64,000 bases of DNA from Agriotes lineatus (Eukaryota > Arthropoda > Insecta > Coleoptera > Elateridae). This document shows positions 11,388 to 23,013 of this stretch, in pieces. How positions within the stretch are numbered: the stretch's first letter is position 1; every line of letters begins with the position of its first letter. The DNA is taken from assembly GCA_940337035.1 (NCBI GenBank), contig CALNHX010001932.1, forward strand, positions 62,001 through 126,000, written 5' to 3'. Under the pieces are notes generated by a model that saw only the letters and a list, made by a program, of their open reading frames with translations, was not told the DNA's origin and made no database searches. Both the position numbers and the translations under genes were made by a program.

Positions 11388-13193
11388 GATCACTCATAGC
11401 TTTTCACATAACTGACTACTTAAAAAATCATATTAAACAACATCCAATTTGTTCAATAGAACAAGAATGTACTAAGTTCTTAAAGTCTAACCCTAAATTG
11501 TTAATTGTTTCTTCAGACAAGGGTAATGTTACAGTAGCTATAGATCGCACAGATTATTTAAACAAAATGCAAACGTTACTGCAAGACGATAAAGTCTATA
11601 AACAAATTTCTAAAGATCCAACTACTACCATAGAAACTAAACTGAATAAACTTATAAAGAACCTGCTAAATAAACATTACATAGATGACATCACCTATAA
11701 ACGTCTTATTTGCCATAATGCCGTGTCTCCTAAACTTTACGGGTTACCAAAAATACATAAACCCGACACACCGTGCAGACCTATTGTTTCATCACCTCAA
11801 TCTCCGGACAGGAACCTTTCTAAGTTTATAGCAGAAATATTAAGCCAGTCATTTACAGAGTATAACAATTATAGAGTGAAAGATACTTTTGTCTTCAGCA
11901 CTTTAATTAATAACTTTCAATTACCACCCAATTGTCATTTTTTCTTTGGATGTAGTGTCACTCTTTACCAACATACCACTTCAGTTAGTCACACAAATAA
12001 TAGACACAAATTGGAATTTAATAGATCCTAATACTCAAATCCCCAAAATTGAATTTCTAGCCTTATTAAAATTTATTTTTGATTCTACATATTTCACTTT
12101 TAATAATTCCTTTTACAAACAAATTTTTGGGTCTCCCATGGGCTCCACCCTCTCACCCATTTTAGCCGAAATTATTGTGAACACGATCATTAAGGACTGT
12201 TCTTTAAAATTGGATTTCCAATTTCCATTCTTATGCCAGTTTGTAGACGATATAATCTGTGCAGCACCAGCGGAGGAAATAGACAAAGTGCTAGAAGTCT
12301 TCAATCAATATAATCAACACATTCAATTTACGGTCGAAAAAGAAACAGAGAAATCCGTTCCCTTCTTGGATACCCTAGTCATCAGGAGTGATTTCAACAT
12401 TATCAAACTGGACTGGTACATAAAACCGACCAGCTCAGGAAGGTTTTTAAACTTTCGTTCCCTTCACAATATCCGCCACAAAATCAATGTGGTAAAAGAA
12501 CTAAAACATAGAATCCTGACAATATCGCATCCAGATTTTCACAATACGAACTTAAATAAATTAAAAACTATCCTTAAATTGAATAATTATCCAGTAGCTC
12601 TGCTTAACTCTATTATATCTGCTAACAACAAAAACAGGAGAAGTAACAATGAAACTCCTGCTAACATAGAAGAACCACCTCCTAAGCCACCTGTCTATAA
12701 AAGTCTCACTTACATACCCGAGCTATCAGCTACAATCAAAAGAATTTTCCGTAACCAGGTTCAAATTACCATTGCAGACAAGCATCAGCATGTCTTGAAA
12801 GACTACTTTTCTAAACTCAAAGACAAAACACCATCTCTTTTAACTCCGTATGCAGTCTACCAAATTAATTGCCAGAATTGTAACTCATCGTATATTGGAC
12901 AATCAGCCCAAAGACTCAATGCTAGGCTAACCCAACACAAGAGTGACTCCAAAGTCAAACCCAAGGCCTGTGGGTTAGCCACTCATGTTAGCAATACTGG
13001 CCATAGCATGGATTTTGCAAACCCCAAAATCATAACTACTAAACCTAACAATAACAGGCGTACTTTTATAGAGATGTGTAGCATTTTCGGGACTTCGAAT
13101 GCATTAAATTCAAAAAAAGATATTGACAGTTTAAGTGTTTCCTATCACCTTTTGCTATCTATGGCCAATAATAAATTTTCTTTAAATTTTTAA
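11388..13193 (+). pseudogene. Penelope-like element ORF: RT plus GIY-YIG endonuclease
   Basis: From about 11388 the frame reads into LLIVSSDKGNVTVAIDRTDY and KLYGLPKIHKPDTPCRPIVS, which are characteristic of Penelope-like RTs. A single frameshift near 11946 moves the frame to DVVSLFTNIPL (motif A), GSPMGSTLSPILAE (motif B) and FVDDIIC (motif C, FVDD intact). The C-terminal domain has YQINCQNCNSSYIGQSAQRL, the GIY-YIG-like nuclease core, followed by an ARLTQHKSD helix and a conserved histidine region (ATHVSNTGHSMDFA). The stop is at 13191-13193. Apart from 5' truncation and the one frameshift it is well preserved, so it is a fairly young copy. Such elements reverse-transcribe their RNA at target DNA nicked by the nuclease. 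Confidence 0.93.
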
Positions 13194-13800
13194 CTTTAAA
13201 CTCAAACAATTTTTGTTAAATAAGGTGGACCGTCCAACCACTTCTTGGTCTCCCCTCATAATATTTAGACGCGTGCATCATTGCGCATGCGCGAACTATC
13301 AACATGCGGGAATTTCTCACATTTTACACCTGTCCATGACCTTGCCGGTCATGGCCTAAATTTTAGAAATTAACAATTTTTAAACTGGTTTTAATTGTGT
13401 CTGTGTATTTTAAAGTGTTATTATAGCAATCAGTAGTACTTAGTGTGCTTCTAAGATTAAGAAAAATGCGGCCTCACCACTTCCTTTCTTGTTAAAATTA
13501 TAAATTTTCCATCAACACATGTTAACAGCATTAAGGTTATGCACTAGTATTTTGCGGTAAGTTCATAAACTGCTTGTTAGATCACTTTTGTACTATTGTA
13601 AATTTCCTTCTTAGGTCATTGATAACGGAATAAAAGAATTCTGAAACGTCTGACAAGATACAATGTGGTTTTTAATTTCCTATAACCAATAAAGCTCTGA
13701 ATATTGTGCCCAGTACTGAGGGTTGGATGATCATCCTTTTCCCAGTCAACATACTAAACTATATATATATATTTAATGACATTTGCTGTCAAACTACTTG
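13194..13800 (+). other. 3' region of the Penelope-like element
   Basis: Non-coding sequence directly after the ORF, including the CCGGTCATGG region near 13343 and a hammerhead-like motif at 13614-13654. Penelope-like elements carry such ribozymes in their 'pseudo-LTR'. The exact 3' end is not visible; an AT run near 13760 may mark it. Confidence 0.5.
13614..13654 (+). ncRNA. Decayed hammerhead-ribozyme-like motif (Penelope type)
   Basis: Stem I is GTCA (13615-13618) with TGAC (13651-13654). The first core box reads TTGATAA (consensus CTGATGA, two changes). Stem II is GGAAT (13627-13631) with ATTCT (13638-13642). The second box is GAAAC (13643-13647), followed by the cleavage triplet GTC (13648-13650). 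The very short stem III (AC directly before GTC) matches the minimal hammerheads known from Penelope-like elements. One extra base lies between core and stem II. The motif is probably inactive because of the core changes. Confidence 0.6.
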
Positions 13801-14800
13801 TTAAAACTCATCAAGCCAGGTATTGACAATTGTATCTTACATTGACACACATACTAATTAATTCACCTATGTAAGCACTATATCAAGTCTATTTTGATAT
13901 TTTCTTTTACTGATTGTTATTTAAAATACTTTCATAAACTTGTTACACAAACCTTAATAACTTATCTTGCTTTTTACTGCCAAAATCCAACCAAGAATGG
14001 ATCCCGATGTCGACAGTCTGCAACACCTACTGCCCACTCTTCAAACAGTAACACCTATGCTGATCCGTGAACTCTAGAACTGCACCCGTCTCGTCAACAA
14101 CCCCTTTTGCTCCTAGAATCCAATCCTTCTTCCTTTCAAATGTCACCGTCACACCGATTAACTCCTGGTAAGTTCCAATATTATAATGTTCCAAATCTAA
14201 CCTTGGTTCTTTTACAGATAGTCCGACGACTCTAGTAATATCCCCAAAATTATCAAAATCAAATAGTTACTTGTAAGCACTTCCAATAATCTCCCGTATG
14301 CAGGAAAAAATCCAAATATCTTCAAATAATGTAACCATATGTATTTGTCTATCTCCAATTAACTGTATTTGTATAATCTCTTGACTGATTGTATTCTTCC
14401 AATAACTTCAATTAATATTTTCATATAACACACCACGTAGATTGGTTTAGGTCCTTTTAAGTTTGTATAAACCAGATAGTAATACAAATTTAAGGCATTA
14501 ATTTCTGTTTTTTGATTGATCAAAATTTGTAATTTTCATGATACATGTCTGCTTTTACATGAGTTGTTTTTGTAACTAACTTATAAAATAAACTTGTATT
14601 TCTATTAGATACTATTCTTACAACACTCTATACAAAATTTAAATCTAATAATAATATTACAGTATATTCATTCTGCTTATTATAACAAGTACCTTTGTCA
14701 ACTGTACCCTTGGCTTGATCTTTATTAACATTTTCTGTAACCATTAAATTTGTATATTCAATTAATTTCAAAATCTCTCTCATTGTCCCAATTAAATTTA
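13800..14800. other. AT-rich, no gene recognised
   Basis: A short open stretch starts at ATG 13997 (MDPDVDSLQHLLPTLQTVTP) and stops after about 25 codons. It could be the 5' part of another Penelope-like copy but I cannot support that. The rest is featureless. Confidence 0.35.
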
Positions 14801-14809
14801 TTAATAATA

Positions 14810-15125
14810 TTTAAAATTTAACACCCATCAAGATTTCATTATAGCGATCTTTCAAATTTATTCGTTTTAAATATTTCTTTATTGTAATTGATCACACTAC
14901 CTCGTGTATCATAATAATATATTTTCAATTGTTTTAATGATGTTATGCGGTATTTGCATATCATAAATAAGATGTATTCCATTTTCTAGTTGTGACCGAA
15001 AACCTTCTCTAAATCAATAAAACATATGATGACCGGTCGATTGTATTCGATGGAATTTTTGGTTATTTGCCTTAAAACAAGCAAGGCATTCGTGGAGGGC
15101 CTTACTGATCTGATTTTTTTTGTTC
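14810..15125 (-). pseudogene. Non-LTR RT fragment
   Basis: Read on the minus strand from about 15125, the sequence encodes STNALLVLRQITKN, then VIICFIDLEKVFG, which matches RT motif A with its preceding helix. YDMQIPHNIIKTIENI follows after a small shift. The rest is lost. It is an isolated, strongly decayed piece of an RTE-like element. Confidence 0.6.
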
Positions 15126-15414
15126 GTGTGTTAAAATGCCACTGACTGAAAAATATTTCAAATGTTTCTTCAATGTAAAATAAATGTATAGTTTTTTAAT
15201 GTTATATAGTTGTAGCATTTATATTTTATTAGTTATTCAAACGCTAATTAATAGTAAATCGCTAAAGAAAATAAAGTTTTGATTTTAGAAAAATTAAAAA
15301 GAATAAACATTTATCGCATTTCATTTGGAAATGTACTACATTTCTTCATTCAAAATCGATAAAAAATGTGGTACTTTTATCATTAGCAACACTATTATGC
15401 CTAGCAACGGCCAT

Positions 15415-15610
15415 TCGTTTTACGTTTGGCAATACTAAAGTGTATTGTTGGTGACACTGTAATTCTATGTGAAATTCGAGGTTAGTAGGTTAAGTTTAGC
15501 GTCAGCTTTGACACGGATTGACGCAAAACCTAATCTGCTAACATCGAATTTGACATAGACTTACAGTGTCACCAACAACACACTTCAGTGCTGCCAAACG
15601 CATAACATCA
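15415..15610. repeat. Palindromic element related to the MITE at 8534
   Basis: Two arms of about 90 bp face each other. TTTGGCAATACTAAAGTGTA near 15424 pairs with the complement of ACACTTCAGTGCTGCCAAAC near 15580. GTGACACTGTAA pairs with TTACAGTGTCAC, and AAATTCGAGGTTAGTAGGTT with AACCTAATCTGCTAACATCG. The central text GCGTCAGCTTTGACAC is shared with the interior of the 8534-8912 MITE, so both belong to one family. Confidence 0.8.
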
Positions 15611-15733
15611 ACTGGAGTTGCTCATTGTGCTTTAGTACATATAAATGAGTTATGCTCATCTTGGTTATGTTTTGACAGTTAGTGTCACTTGTATGTAAAA
15701 ATTTAATATTTTACATTTCTTATGCAATGCGAT

Positions 15734-15866
15734 AAAATAGTATACTCAACATGTTAGAAAAGTGGTTTTTCTGAACTCGTATGGCCGTTTAAGTATTCGC
15801 TAACGCTCGTACTCAAACACGCCATACTTGTTTTCTCAACTTGTAGAGTATTATACTATTATTTGA
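15734..15866. repeat. Imperfect inverted repeat (small MITE-like hairpin)
   Basis: AATAGTATACTC near 15736 is complemented by GAGTATTATACTATT near 15846. Inner arms (GTATGGC...GTTT and AAAC...GCCATAC) pair as well. It could fold over about 130 bp and has no coding content. Confidence 0.6.
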
Positions 15867-15869
15867 GAA

Positions 15870-17150
15870 CAAAATAAAATTAGTCAATAATCATGTTACA
15901 TCATTTTCAATTTTTCAAAGTAGGAAATCCGCTATGCAAGCGGTTCTGTTTAATCTATCAGTTATGTATTAAAAATGACTAGCAACCCAGTGAGACAAAT
16001 GTCTCATTTAAAAAAACAAAAAGGACCGTTTTGCAAATAGAACGCGTATTCACCACACGTAGTTATATGACGCCATTGTTGGTAGCAAACTACCAGTCGC
16101 ATTCGCCTTGATAAAATTTGCCTAGAATCTAACCTAAAAAGTTAGGATTAGGATAATTAAGATAATAATTAGTGTTAGAGACTGAAATTCGGTTCCTGAC
16201 CTGACATGACCATTCCAAACATATAACTTTAATAACTTTTTTCTCTATCTCTTACGGTTTGGCTGCTGAAACAGCGTCCCGGACAGACACGTCTATTAGA
16301 TAAAGGATTAAATTTAAGAATTAACAGAATGGATTACGATTTAATCATTAAATACGTTAATATAATATTCTATAAAAAATAGTTGTTTAAAAACCATAAA
16401 TTATATGTCAAAGTAAGAGCTAAATGGGTTTTAAGTAAACATGATTGACTTAAATTTCGAGCAGGTAGCATTTGAGAGACTAGTAATTGAAGAAGAATAG
16501 TAACAGATTGCTTTTAGATCAATATAAGATGGTTTCGCATTTAATAAAGGTAATTATGCAAATGTAATCTAATTAAGCAGAAGTTCACTATGAAATGACC
16601 TTAAAAGTAATGCTAAATAATAGCAATACATGCTAAGTAGTAGTAGCAGTATTTTTGGGGAGACTCATGTTTAGCAAGTAGGCCTTTATAGGCCCTTTTT
16701 GCCAATACCGTGGACAAGGTCTGGGCATGCAGAGTACCAAGTACCTTAGTCCTACTTAGAATTTTGCCGAGACTAAGGAGTTCCAACCCTAGCAAGGGAT
16801 CTTTTGCATGCTACACATTGTAGTAACATGGTAAAGTTAATATTAAATTACAACTTGTTTAAAAAAAGTTAGAGCTCACACAGAGAATATCGATAAAGAC
16901 AAAAAATTGCATATAAATTGCATAAAGAATGTGTAATTGTAAATAATAAATAGAAGAGAAGCAAGATTACAAGCGTAAACTGAAAAGAATTATTAAAATG
17001 TGTTTGAGTGAACAACTGTCAAATTGTTGAAATTTACAAAAATTAAATGAAATTTAGTATTAAGTGAACGTCAAAAATAAATTAAGATATCAGTTACTAA
17101 GTCATAAGAATTAATAAAAAGACAAACAAGATAGTAGTTCCAACGAGTAA
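15870..17150. other. No gene; contains one copy of a dispersed repeat
   Basis: AT-rich, without coding sequence. 16711-16795 (GGACAAGGTCTGGGCATGCA ... ACTAAGGAGTTCCAACC) recurs in altered form at 52330-52445. Confidence 0.5.
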
Positions 17151-17640
17151 AAATTATTATTAGTGGGGCTGGTTTGCATATGTAAACCCAATAAAAACCA
17201 GTAATCAAGTTAAATGGTATTTTATTTATGATAGTTATACCAAGAGATATAAATTAACGCACAAACTATGCGTAATTAAGTGTTTCGCAATTAAATGAAA
17301 AGAGGAATCATTGGTAAAGTTTTTCGGCAAATGTATAGTGCCGCTGGCAGAACAGCTGGATTGAGAAGTAGTTAGTTACGGTGGTGCTTGCAGCTATTTG
17401 AGAGACGGCAGGTATTCCCTAGTGCGGACTTTGCTACGGTGCTTGGTTTCCATCTGCATAGCCCAACGTTATAATTGGAAGTAACCTCGCCATAAGAAAG
17501 AAGACATTTATGTTGTTGGTGTAGTGAACAAAACAGGTACCTAAAATCAGCATTTCTTTATCACATGCAAATAAATAAATACAAAAATATAAAACTTATT
17601 TAAATAAACAAATTGTAATTAATTACTTTCTTCAATATTG
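17150..17640. repeat. ~490-bp direct repeat, copy 1
   Basis: The sequence from TTATTATTAGTGGGGCTGGT to TACTTTCTTCAATATTG recurs at 23014-23494 (continuing at 24269) with about 3-4% mismatches. In copy 1 it lies directly 3' of the minus-strand RT stop at 17665. It may therefore be the 3' UTR of that non-LTR element, ending in an AAT-rich tail at 17150. The alternative is an unrelated repeat that flanks the element on both sides. Confidence 0.75.
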
Positions 17641-18535
17641 CTTATATATATATATGGAATAGCGCTACAGTCCTTGAAGGCCCTGGGCTTGGTGGATTAT
17701 TCCTTTCCATCTCTTTCGGTCTCTGGCCGCGTCCTTCCAGTTTTGAACTCCCAGCTCGTTCAGATCGTCCGTCACTGCATCCATCCATCTACGTTTCGGT
17801 CTTCCTCTTCTTTTCTTACCATCTACTGCATGTTGTAAAACTTGTTTCGCGGCTCTATCATCATCTAGTCTTAGTAAGTGTCCCAACCAGCGAATCTTTT
17901 GACATTTAATCACTCCCACTATGGCTGGTTGCCCGTAAAGTTCCATCACTTCCGTATTTGACCTTCTTTTCCACCTATTCCCCACTTGTTTCCCTTTGAA
18001 TATTCGTCTCAAGATTTTCCTCTCCCACACTTCGAGTCTTTTTTGATCGCCCTTATTTAACCCCTACAGCTCACTAGCACAAGTAACTACGGGCCGCACT
18101 TCCGTTTTATATAGCCGTATTTTGGCACTTTGCGATATATTAGTGGATTTAAAAATGCGTAACAGAACTCCCCCACTTTTATTTTTTTTAACCAACCTTT
18201 CGCTAATTTCTATACTATCTCCTCTTTTATTAGAAATTGTCACTCAGAGATAGTTAAATTCACTTACTGTCGCAATTTCACAGTTAACTTCTTCCTCTGT
18301 TTTGAATTTTGAAACTTCGCTTGCATGTACTTCCATGTATTTAGTTTTTCTTTATGTTAATTTCTAGACCAAATTCTTTTGCGGCTGTTTCAAGTCTTTG
18401 CATTATATTTATCAGCTCCTGTTTGGTTTTAGTTATCAAGGTGATGTCATCTGCGTAGGCTGCGCATTGATGCTTGTGCTGGAATATTGTGCCTTTTGTA
18501 TATATTTCACTCTTACGTACAATTTTTGACACAAC
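17641..18535 (-). pseudogene. Non-LTR element ORF2, C-terminal part (motif C and tail)
   Basis: Minus-strand frames encode QCAAYADDITLITKTKQELI (motif C, YADD intact) and then, after frameshifts, the C-terminal RWLGHLLRLDDDRAAKQVL and RRGRPKRRWMDAVTDDLN segments ending at 17665. These follow the RT part at 19856-20184 once the intervening insertion is removed. A small TA repeat (17642-17654) follows the stop. Confidence 0.85.
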
Positions 18536-18537
18536 AA

Positions 18538-18607
18538 AGAAGCTGACCTGCGGTTAATTAATTAAATCATTAACGGTGGTAGTCAAAACCGCAGATCAAC
18601 CTTCTTG
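18538..18607. repeat. 70-bp inverted repeat (hairpin)
   Basis: AACAAAGAAGCTGACCTGCG at about 18532 pairs with the complement of CGCAGATCAACCTTCTTGTT ending near 18610, leaving a loop of about 25 bases. A stem of about 25 bp with few mismatches suggests a tiny MITE or the end of the host insertion. Confidence 0.6.
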
Positions 18608-18650
18608 TTGCGCGTACAACACGGAAGCTCTAAAAAAGTTAGTACACTTA

Positions 18651-18790
18651 CCGCGATGGCCGAGCTAACTCAATCGGCGATATGGTCGTGGGTTCAAATC
18701 ACCAGCTATGCACCCCTGTAAAGTCTTCAAAAAAATATTGTTGGGCGCCAAAACCCAGGTGGTTTCGATTAAAAATAAATGAACTACAAG
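18651..18790 (+). repeat. tRNA-derived SINE-like segment
   Basis: TGGCCGAGCTAACTCAATCG (18657-18676) matches a pol III A box with D-loop. GGTTCAAATC (18691-18700) matches a B box, and the spacing resembles a tRNA gene. The anticodon arm is not intact, so it is not a functional tRNA. The non-tRNA body (GTTGGGCGCCAAAACCCAGG) follows, as in SINEs. Target duplication not seen. Confidence 0.55.
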
Positions 18791-19855
18791 TAATCAGAGT
18801 TTATTAATTATTAAATAATCTTGCAGTCAATAACTGCGATTTACGTAATATGGAGTTTATAAAAAATTTGCAATAATACAAGCAAACAAACTAATGGTTT
18901 CCACACGCGTTAATGCAAATAATCCCTTTGCGTGTCGTTAAATTAATTGAAATAGCAAGGTAAATCGAGTTATATGCATATCGCTGTAATTTATAAAAAA
19001 ACCTTTTTGTCTAGGCTGTTGTAAGCAGAAAAAACGTGGGTGCCCCTTTCAGAAAAAAGACGTAAGGTGCACATAAAAATTCAAAGCTATCTTTAATTAA
19101 ATAACAGTGAATGTTCTACTCAATGGGCAACAAATTGAAGTACTGGTATAACCAGCCCGGGTATGCTTAAAGAGCACAGCAACTGTTCACAATTAACGTA
19201 GCTGTATTAACAACCGAAAGCAATAACCTCTGGCGTCATGCACTTCTTAAGTAGTAGTGCAGTAGAGGGGTTGCTACACAAGTTGGTTGGCAGAATTATT
19301 CTTAACGCGATGCGGCGGTTTGACCAAAAGCAAACTAGATTGCAGCATCGACGCTGAAGGTAGCTGACGGCCGTTTAAAATTGTGACGGAAAGCTGGCCT
19401 CCAAGTGTAAAATTATCAGGCGAAAATGGTTACTTCCAGGTAAAATTTCCAGGAAAAGATTTTCGGATAAAAATAATTCCTGGCGAAAACTTGTGAGTTC
19501 CAGGCGAAAATAATTCCTAGTAAAAACTGAATTCAATTTTCAGCTTTCAAACACAATCGTCGTGGCGTAATTAGCACAAAGAAAATTTTCGCAAGCAAGT
19601 GGCTTGTTTGAGGAACGAAAATATAATGCCTCCGCGTTCGGACAATCGAAATGAGAACAGCTGCAAGCTGGGCCTTTGAGATAAGCTAGCGAATGTTTGT
19701 GGGGCTTTCCAGAATTGGTACGAAATGAGCGAACTAATATATTGAAATAATTCGAAATACAATTTGATTATTATTCGAAAACAATATACAAGCTAGTCCT
19801 GAAGTAATTGGTATATGGAGAAAACATTCGAGCGAAGCCGAAAAATGGTTTCACT

Positions 19856-21960
19856 TTTTCAAGAAGCAAATTAAATAAAGTTGTGGACAGTGGATCTCCT
19901 TGCCTCAAACCGCGACAGACTTCAAATGGTTGCGATACATTGCCATTGATCATAACTTTACTACTAGAACCTTGCAACGTCATCTTCGTTAATATTATTA
20001 GTTTCAAGGGATCACCTAGCTCTCCCATGGCCTTGTAGAGTTTGCGTCTAATTATTGTATCATACGCTTGCTTAAAGTCAATGAATACCAGGTGTAAAGG
20101 CAGATTTTGTTCATAGCTGTTCGATACTAATTGCTTTATCACATAAATTTGATTGCTAACCGATCTGTTTTTTTCTGAAACCACATTGGTAGTCTCCAGT
20201 CAGTTCCTCTGCTATTTCCACTAACCTTCTCTTCAAACAATCCGCAAAAACTTTGTATGATATGTCCAGTAATGCAATTCCTCTGTAGTTTTCGCACAAT
20301 GTTTATCGCCTTTCTTGTATATTGGACAAAGTACTGCTTTTGACCACTCCTTTGGCATTTGTTCTTTATTCCAAATATTCCTTAGTAACTCATACAACTT
20401 GTTTTGCAAACATTCACCTTCTAGCTTAAGCAATTCCGCGACAGTACCATTCTCTCCTGGACTTTTATTATCTTTCAGATGACATATCACCTGAGTAACT
20501 TCTTCTGCTGATAGTGCCTTCATATCAGTAACGTCCTCTTGTCGTTCCTTGTTTTCTTGCTCGTTTTCGGTTTCATTTGGTTCACTTTCAGTTTCATTTA
20601 ATATTTCCTTGAAATGCTCTGCCCATCTATTAAAATTTTGTTCGATACCTCCCATCAAATTGCCTTGTTTATCTTTGCAGAATATTAGCCTTACCTTCCG
20701 TTCCTGTCTTTCCTTCTTTGCTTCTTGATAGAAATTCCTTAGATCTTTTCTCGTGAAGTTTTCTTCTATTCTTTGCAGCTCTTCTTTTACGTACTTCCTT
20801 TTCTTATCTCTACATATACGCTTTGCTTCTTTTCTAGTTCCTTCGTATTTTACTCGCGTTTCATATGTTTTACACTTCAACATTGTCATTCTTGCTGGAT
20901 TTCTAGTCTCTAGGGCTTTCTTGCAGCTGCTGTTAAACCACCCTGATTGAACTTTCTTATGGTTCTGCTCTAACATAACCTTTGTTGCGTCTTTTATAGC
21001 TCCATCTATTTTCTGCCACTGCTCCTCTATATTTCTACATTCTGTATGAGCGTTCAATTTTTTTTTCCAACCTCGTTTTGTACTGATATTTGCATTTCTC
21101 ATCAAGGATAGTGTTCTTATTATACATTATTCTTTTTCTGGTTATCGTAGCATCCTTTCCTGACCTTACTTTTTCCATTTTCAATCGAACTAGAAAATGA
21201 TCCGTATCGGCATCTGCACCTCTGCAACTCATTACATCCTTAATGATACCAACATGTTTTGCTTCTATTGTTACGTGGTCGATTTGATTTATAATGTTCT
21301 TGTCTCGTGATATCCAAGCACTTTGTGCTTGAAAAAAGTGGATACAATTCTAAGGTCTCTTTCCGTGGCAAATTCTATTAACATTCTCCCATTTTCGTTA
21401 CTCTCCAAATGTTTACTGTAATGTCCGATACGTGGTTTGTAAATTGGCTTTTTGCCTATTTTTGCATTACAGTCCTCAATAATCAGTTTTATATCGTTTT
21501 TAGGTATTTAGTGGTACAAGCTCTCTACCTTCTCGTACTAGGCAATTCTTATCGCCTCTTCTTTTTCTTCAGAGGGTGCATGCACGTTAACTATACTTAT
21601 ATTCCTAAACTTCACCTCACTCTTATGCTACATAATCTATTGGATACTGGTTGGAGGTTCATAACTAGCTGCTTCAAGTTTTTATTAGCCATAAATCCTG
21701 TTCCGAATCATCTTTGTTGGCTACCGCTGTTAAAGAATAGATACTCGCCCATATCTACTATTTCAATGCCTTTTTGTTTAGTCTCTTGCAGAGCTCTTAT
21801 ATCTAACCTATACCTCAATAACTCTTTAATTAAATTTTTCATAGCTCCCTCCACGAAAGTTTCTCTTACGTTCCAAGTTCCTAATACAATAATATCCTTT
21901 ATCATTTTCCTTTTTCGAGCTTTAGTCGTTTTCGCATTCCGGTCCTCTGTCTTCCGTTCT
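19856..21960 (-). pseudogene. Non-LTR element ORF2: endonuclease and RT N-terminal part
   Basis: At 21905-21708 the minus strand encodes VLGTWNVRETF and LDIRALQETKQKG, the first motifs of an APE-type endonuclease. RGADADTDHFLVRLKM near 21230 is its last motif (xDH). A long linker and the RT start (DNKSPGENGTVAELLKLEG, PKEWSKAVLCPIYKKGDKH) run down to about 20290. After a frameshift near 20280 the RT continues with IYVIKQL, LVFIDFKQAYDT (motif A) and CRGLRQGDPLSTTLFNLLLE (motif B). Several frameshifts lie within the endonuclease. The RT motifs themselves are largely intact. The element is interrupted at 19855. Confidence 0.88.
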
Positions 21961-22650
21961 ACTTTTCTGGATTTTCGTTAGGGCTTTTTTTAACCAAATT
22001 GTTTACATCATCCCAATTCCACTCCTCTCCGTTTCTAATCAGCTTTCGATATCCTATTTTGGTAAGTATTCCTTTTTGCCTGTCTTTCTTAGCTCTTATC
22101 TTTGCCTGTATTTTCCTTTCATCCGGCGTTAAATCGTCGTCTATAAATAGTTCCGTTCCTTTCAGCTTGCCTTTATTTTTCATGACTTCAACTTTCTGGT
22201 GCCACTGCTCTAGTTTTGCAATTACAATAGATTTTTCACTTCTAGTAGTTATACCCTTGGTATTAATTACACCTAGCTTTTCAGGTAGGAATGCCTCGAT
22301 TTCTTCCTTTTCCTTGCCTCCTGTTAAGTCCACTCCAGTAATTTTTATGTTACTCTTCTTTTCGCGCTTTTCAGCAGATTATATTACTATTTCTAATACC
22401 GTTAATGTCTCTTTCAGATTTATATTTTCTTTCTTCAACTCGCTAATTTCCCGCTTGTAATCTTTCATATCATTCCTTATTCCAGTTACTTCTTTCATCA
22501 GGTTACTCAACATCCCTTTTAATTCATTCATGTCATTTTCGTCTTTTTTGGGGGCGTCCTACAAGTTTTTTTATTTTTACGGAAGCTTTCATCGTCCAAG
22601 TTCTCCCTTCTACGTTTATTATCTTCTGTTGTAGAGCTGTCGCTCCCATA
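21961..22650 (-). pseudogene. Non-LTR element ORF1 (coiled-coil RNA-binding protein)
   Basis: The minus strand encodes a basic start (DNKRRRENLDDESFRKNKK), then a heptad-rich helix (MKDYKREISELKKENINLKE), then KITGVDLTGGKEKEEIE and SIVIAKLEQWHQKVEVMKNK. This resembles L1-type ORF1 proteins: a trimerising coiled coil followed by an RRM-like domain and a C-terminal nucleic-acid-binding part. There is a frameshift near 22555 and a stop at about 22380. ORF1 ends at 21959, about 55 bp before the endonuclease start. Confidence 0.75.
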
Positions 22651-23012
22651 CTTGTATTTCCGATTCTTTAAAATTTTCACGGTTAACGCAGAAAACCCTG
22701 TATTTCAATATCGGCTTGTTTATGTTTTGCAGCTGCCCGGCACGCGCTTTATCACGGGGCCGAACGGCTTCCCACGATGCGATAGTCTTACCTTCTCGCG
22801 TTACCCGAATTCACAGTGCCCTAAATTTCGATTTGCTAATTCAGTCAGTGCAGATCATTCGTTTTTTAGCCGCGGCTTTCACTATCAAACTCGCCTTGAA
22901 CTAAGTTTTGCTCTTTTTCGCCAATTATAAACTAACCGTCTCAATACGTTCTATTTTAGAATTTAAATATCGGAGCAGTTAGCTACACAACCTCGCTCTT
23001 CCAAATTTCCGA
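22651..23012 (-). other. Probable 5' UTR of the non-LTR element
   Basis: Non-coding sequence with higher GC upstream of ORF1, ending close to the start of the second direct repeat. No promoter motif recognised. Confidence 0.4.
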
Positions 23013-23013
23013 C

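Larger units (their letters stand above)
18536..19855. mobile_element. ~1.3-kb insertion splitting the non-LTR RT
   Basis: The RT frame leaves at LLLEKV (about 19856) and resumes at IVRKSEIYTKG (about 18530), so roughly 1.3 kb was inserted or is foreign. It holds a 70-bp hairpin (18538-18607), a tRNA-like segment (18651-18725), and short decayed repeats of TTCCAGGCGAAAATAATTCC (19420-19525). I see no transposase, RT or clear target duplication. It may be several insertions in one place. Confidence 0.55.

Noticed and set aside
18651..18725. A true tRNA gene
   Set aside because: A and B boxes are present, but the acceptor and anticodon stems do not pair and a SINE-like body follows.
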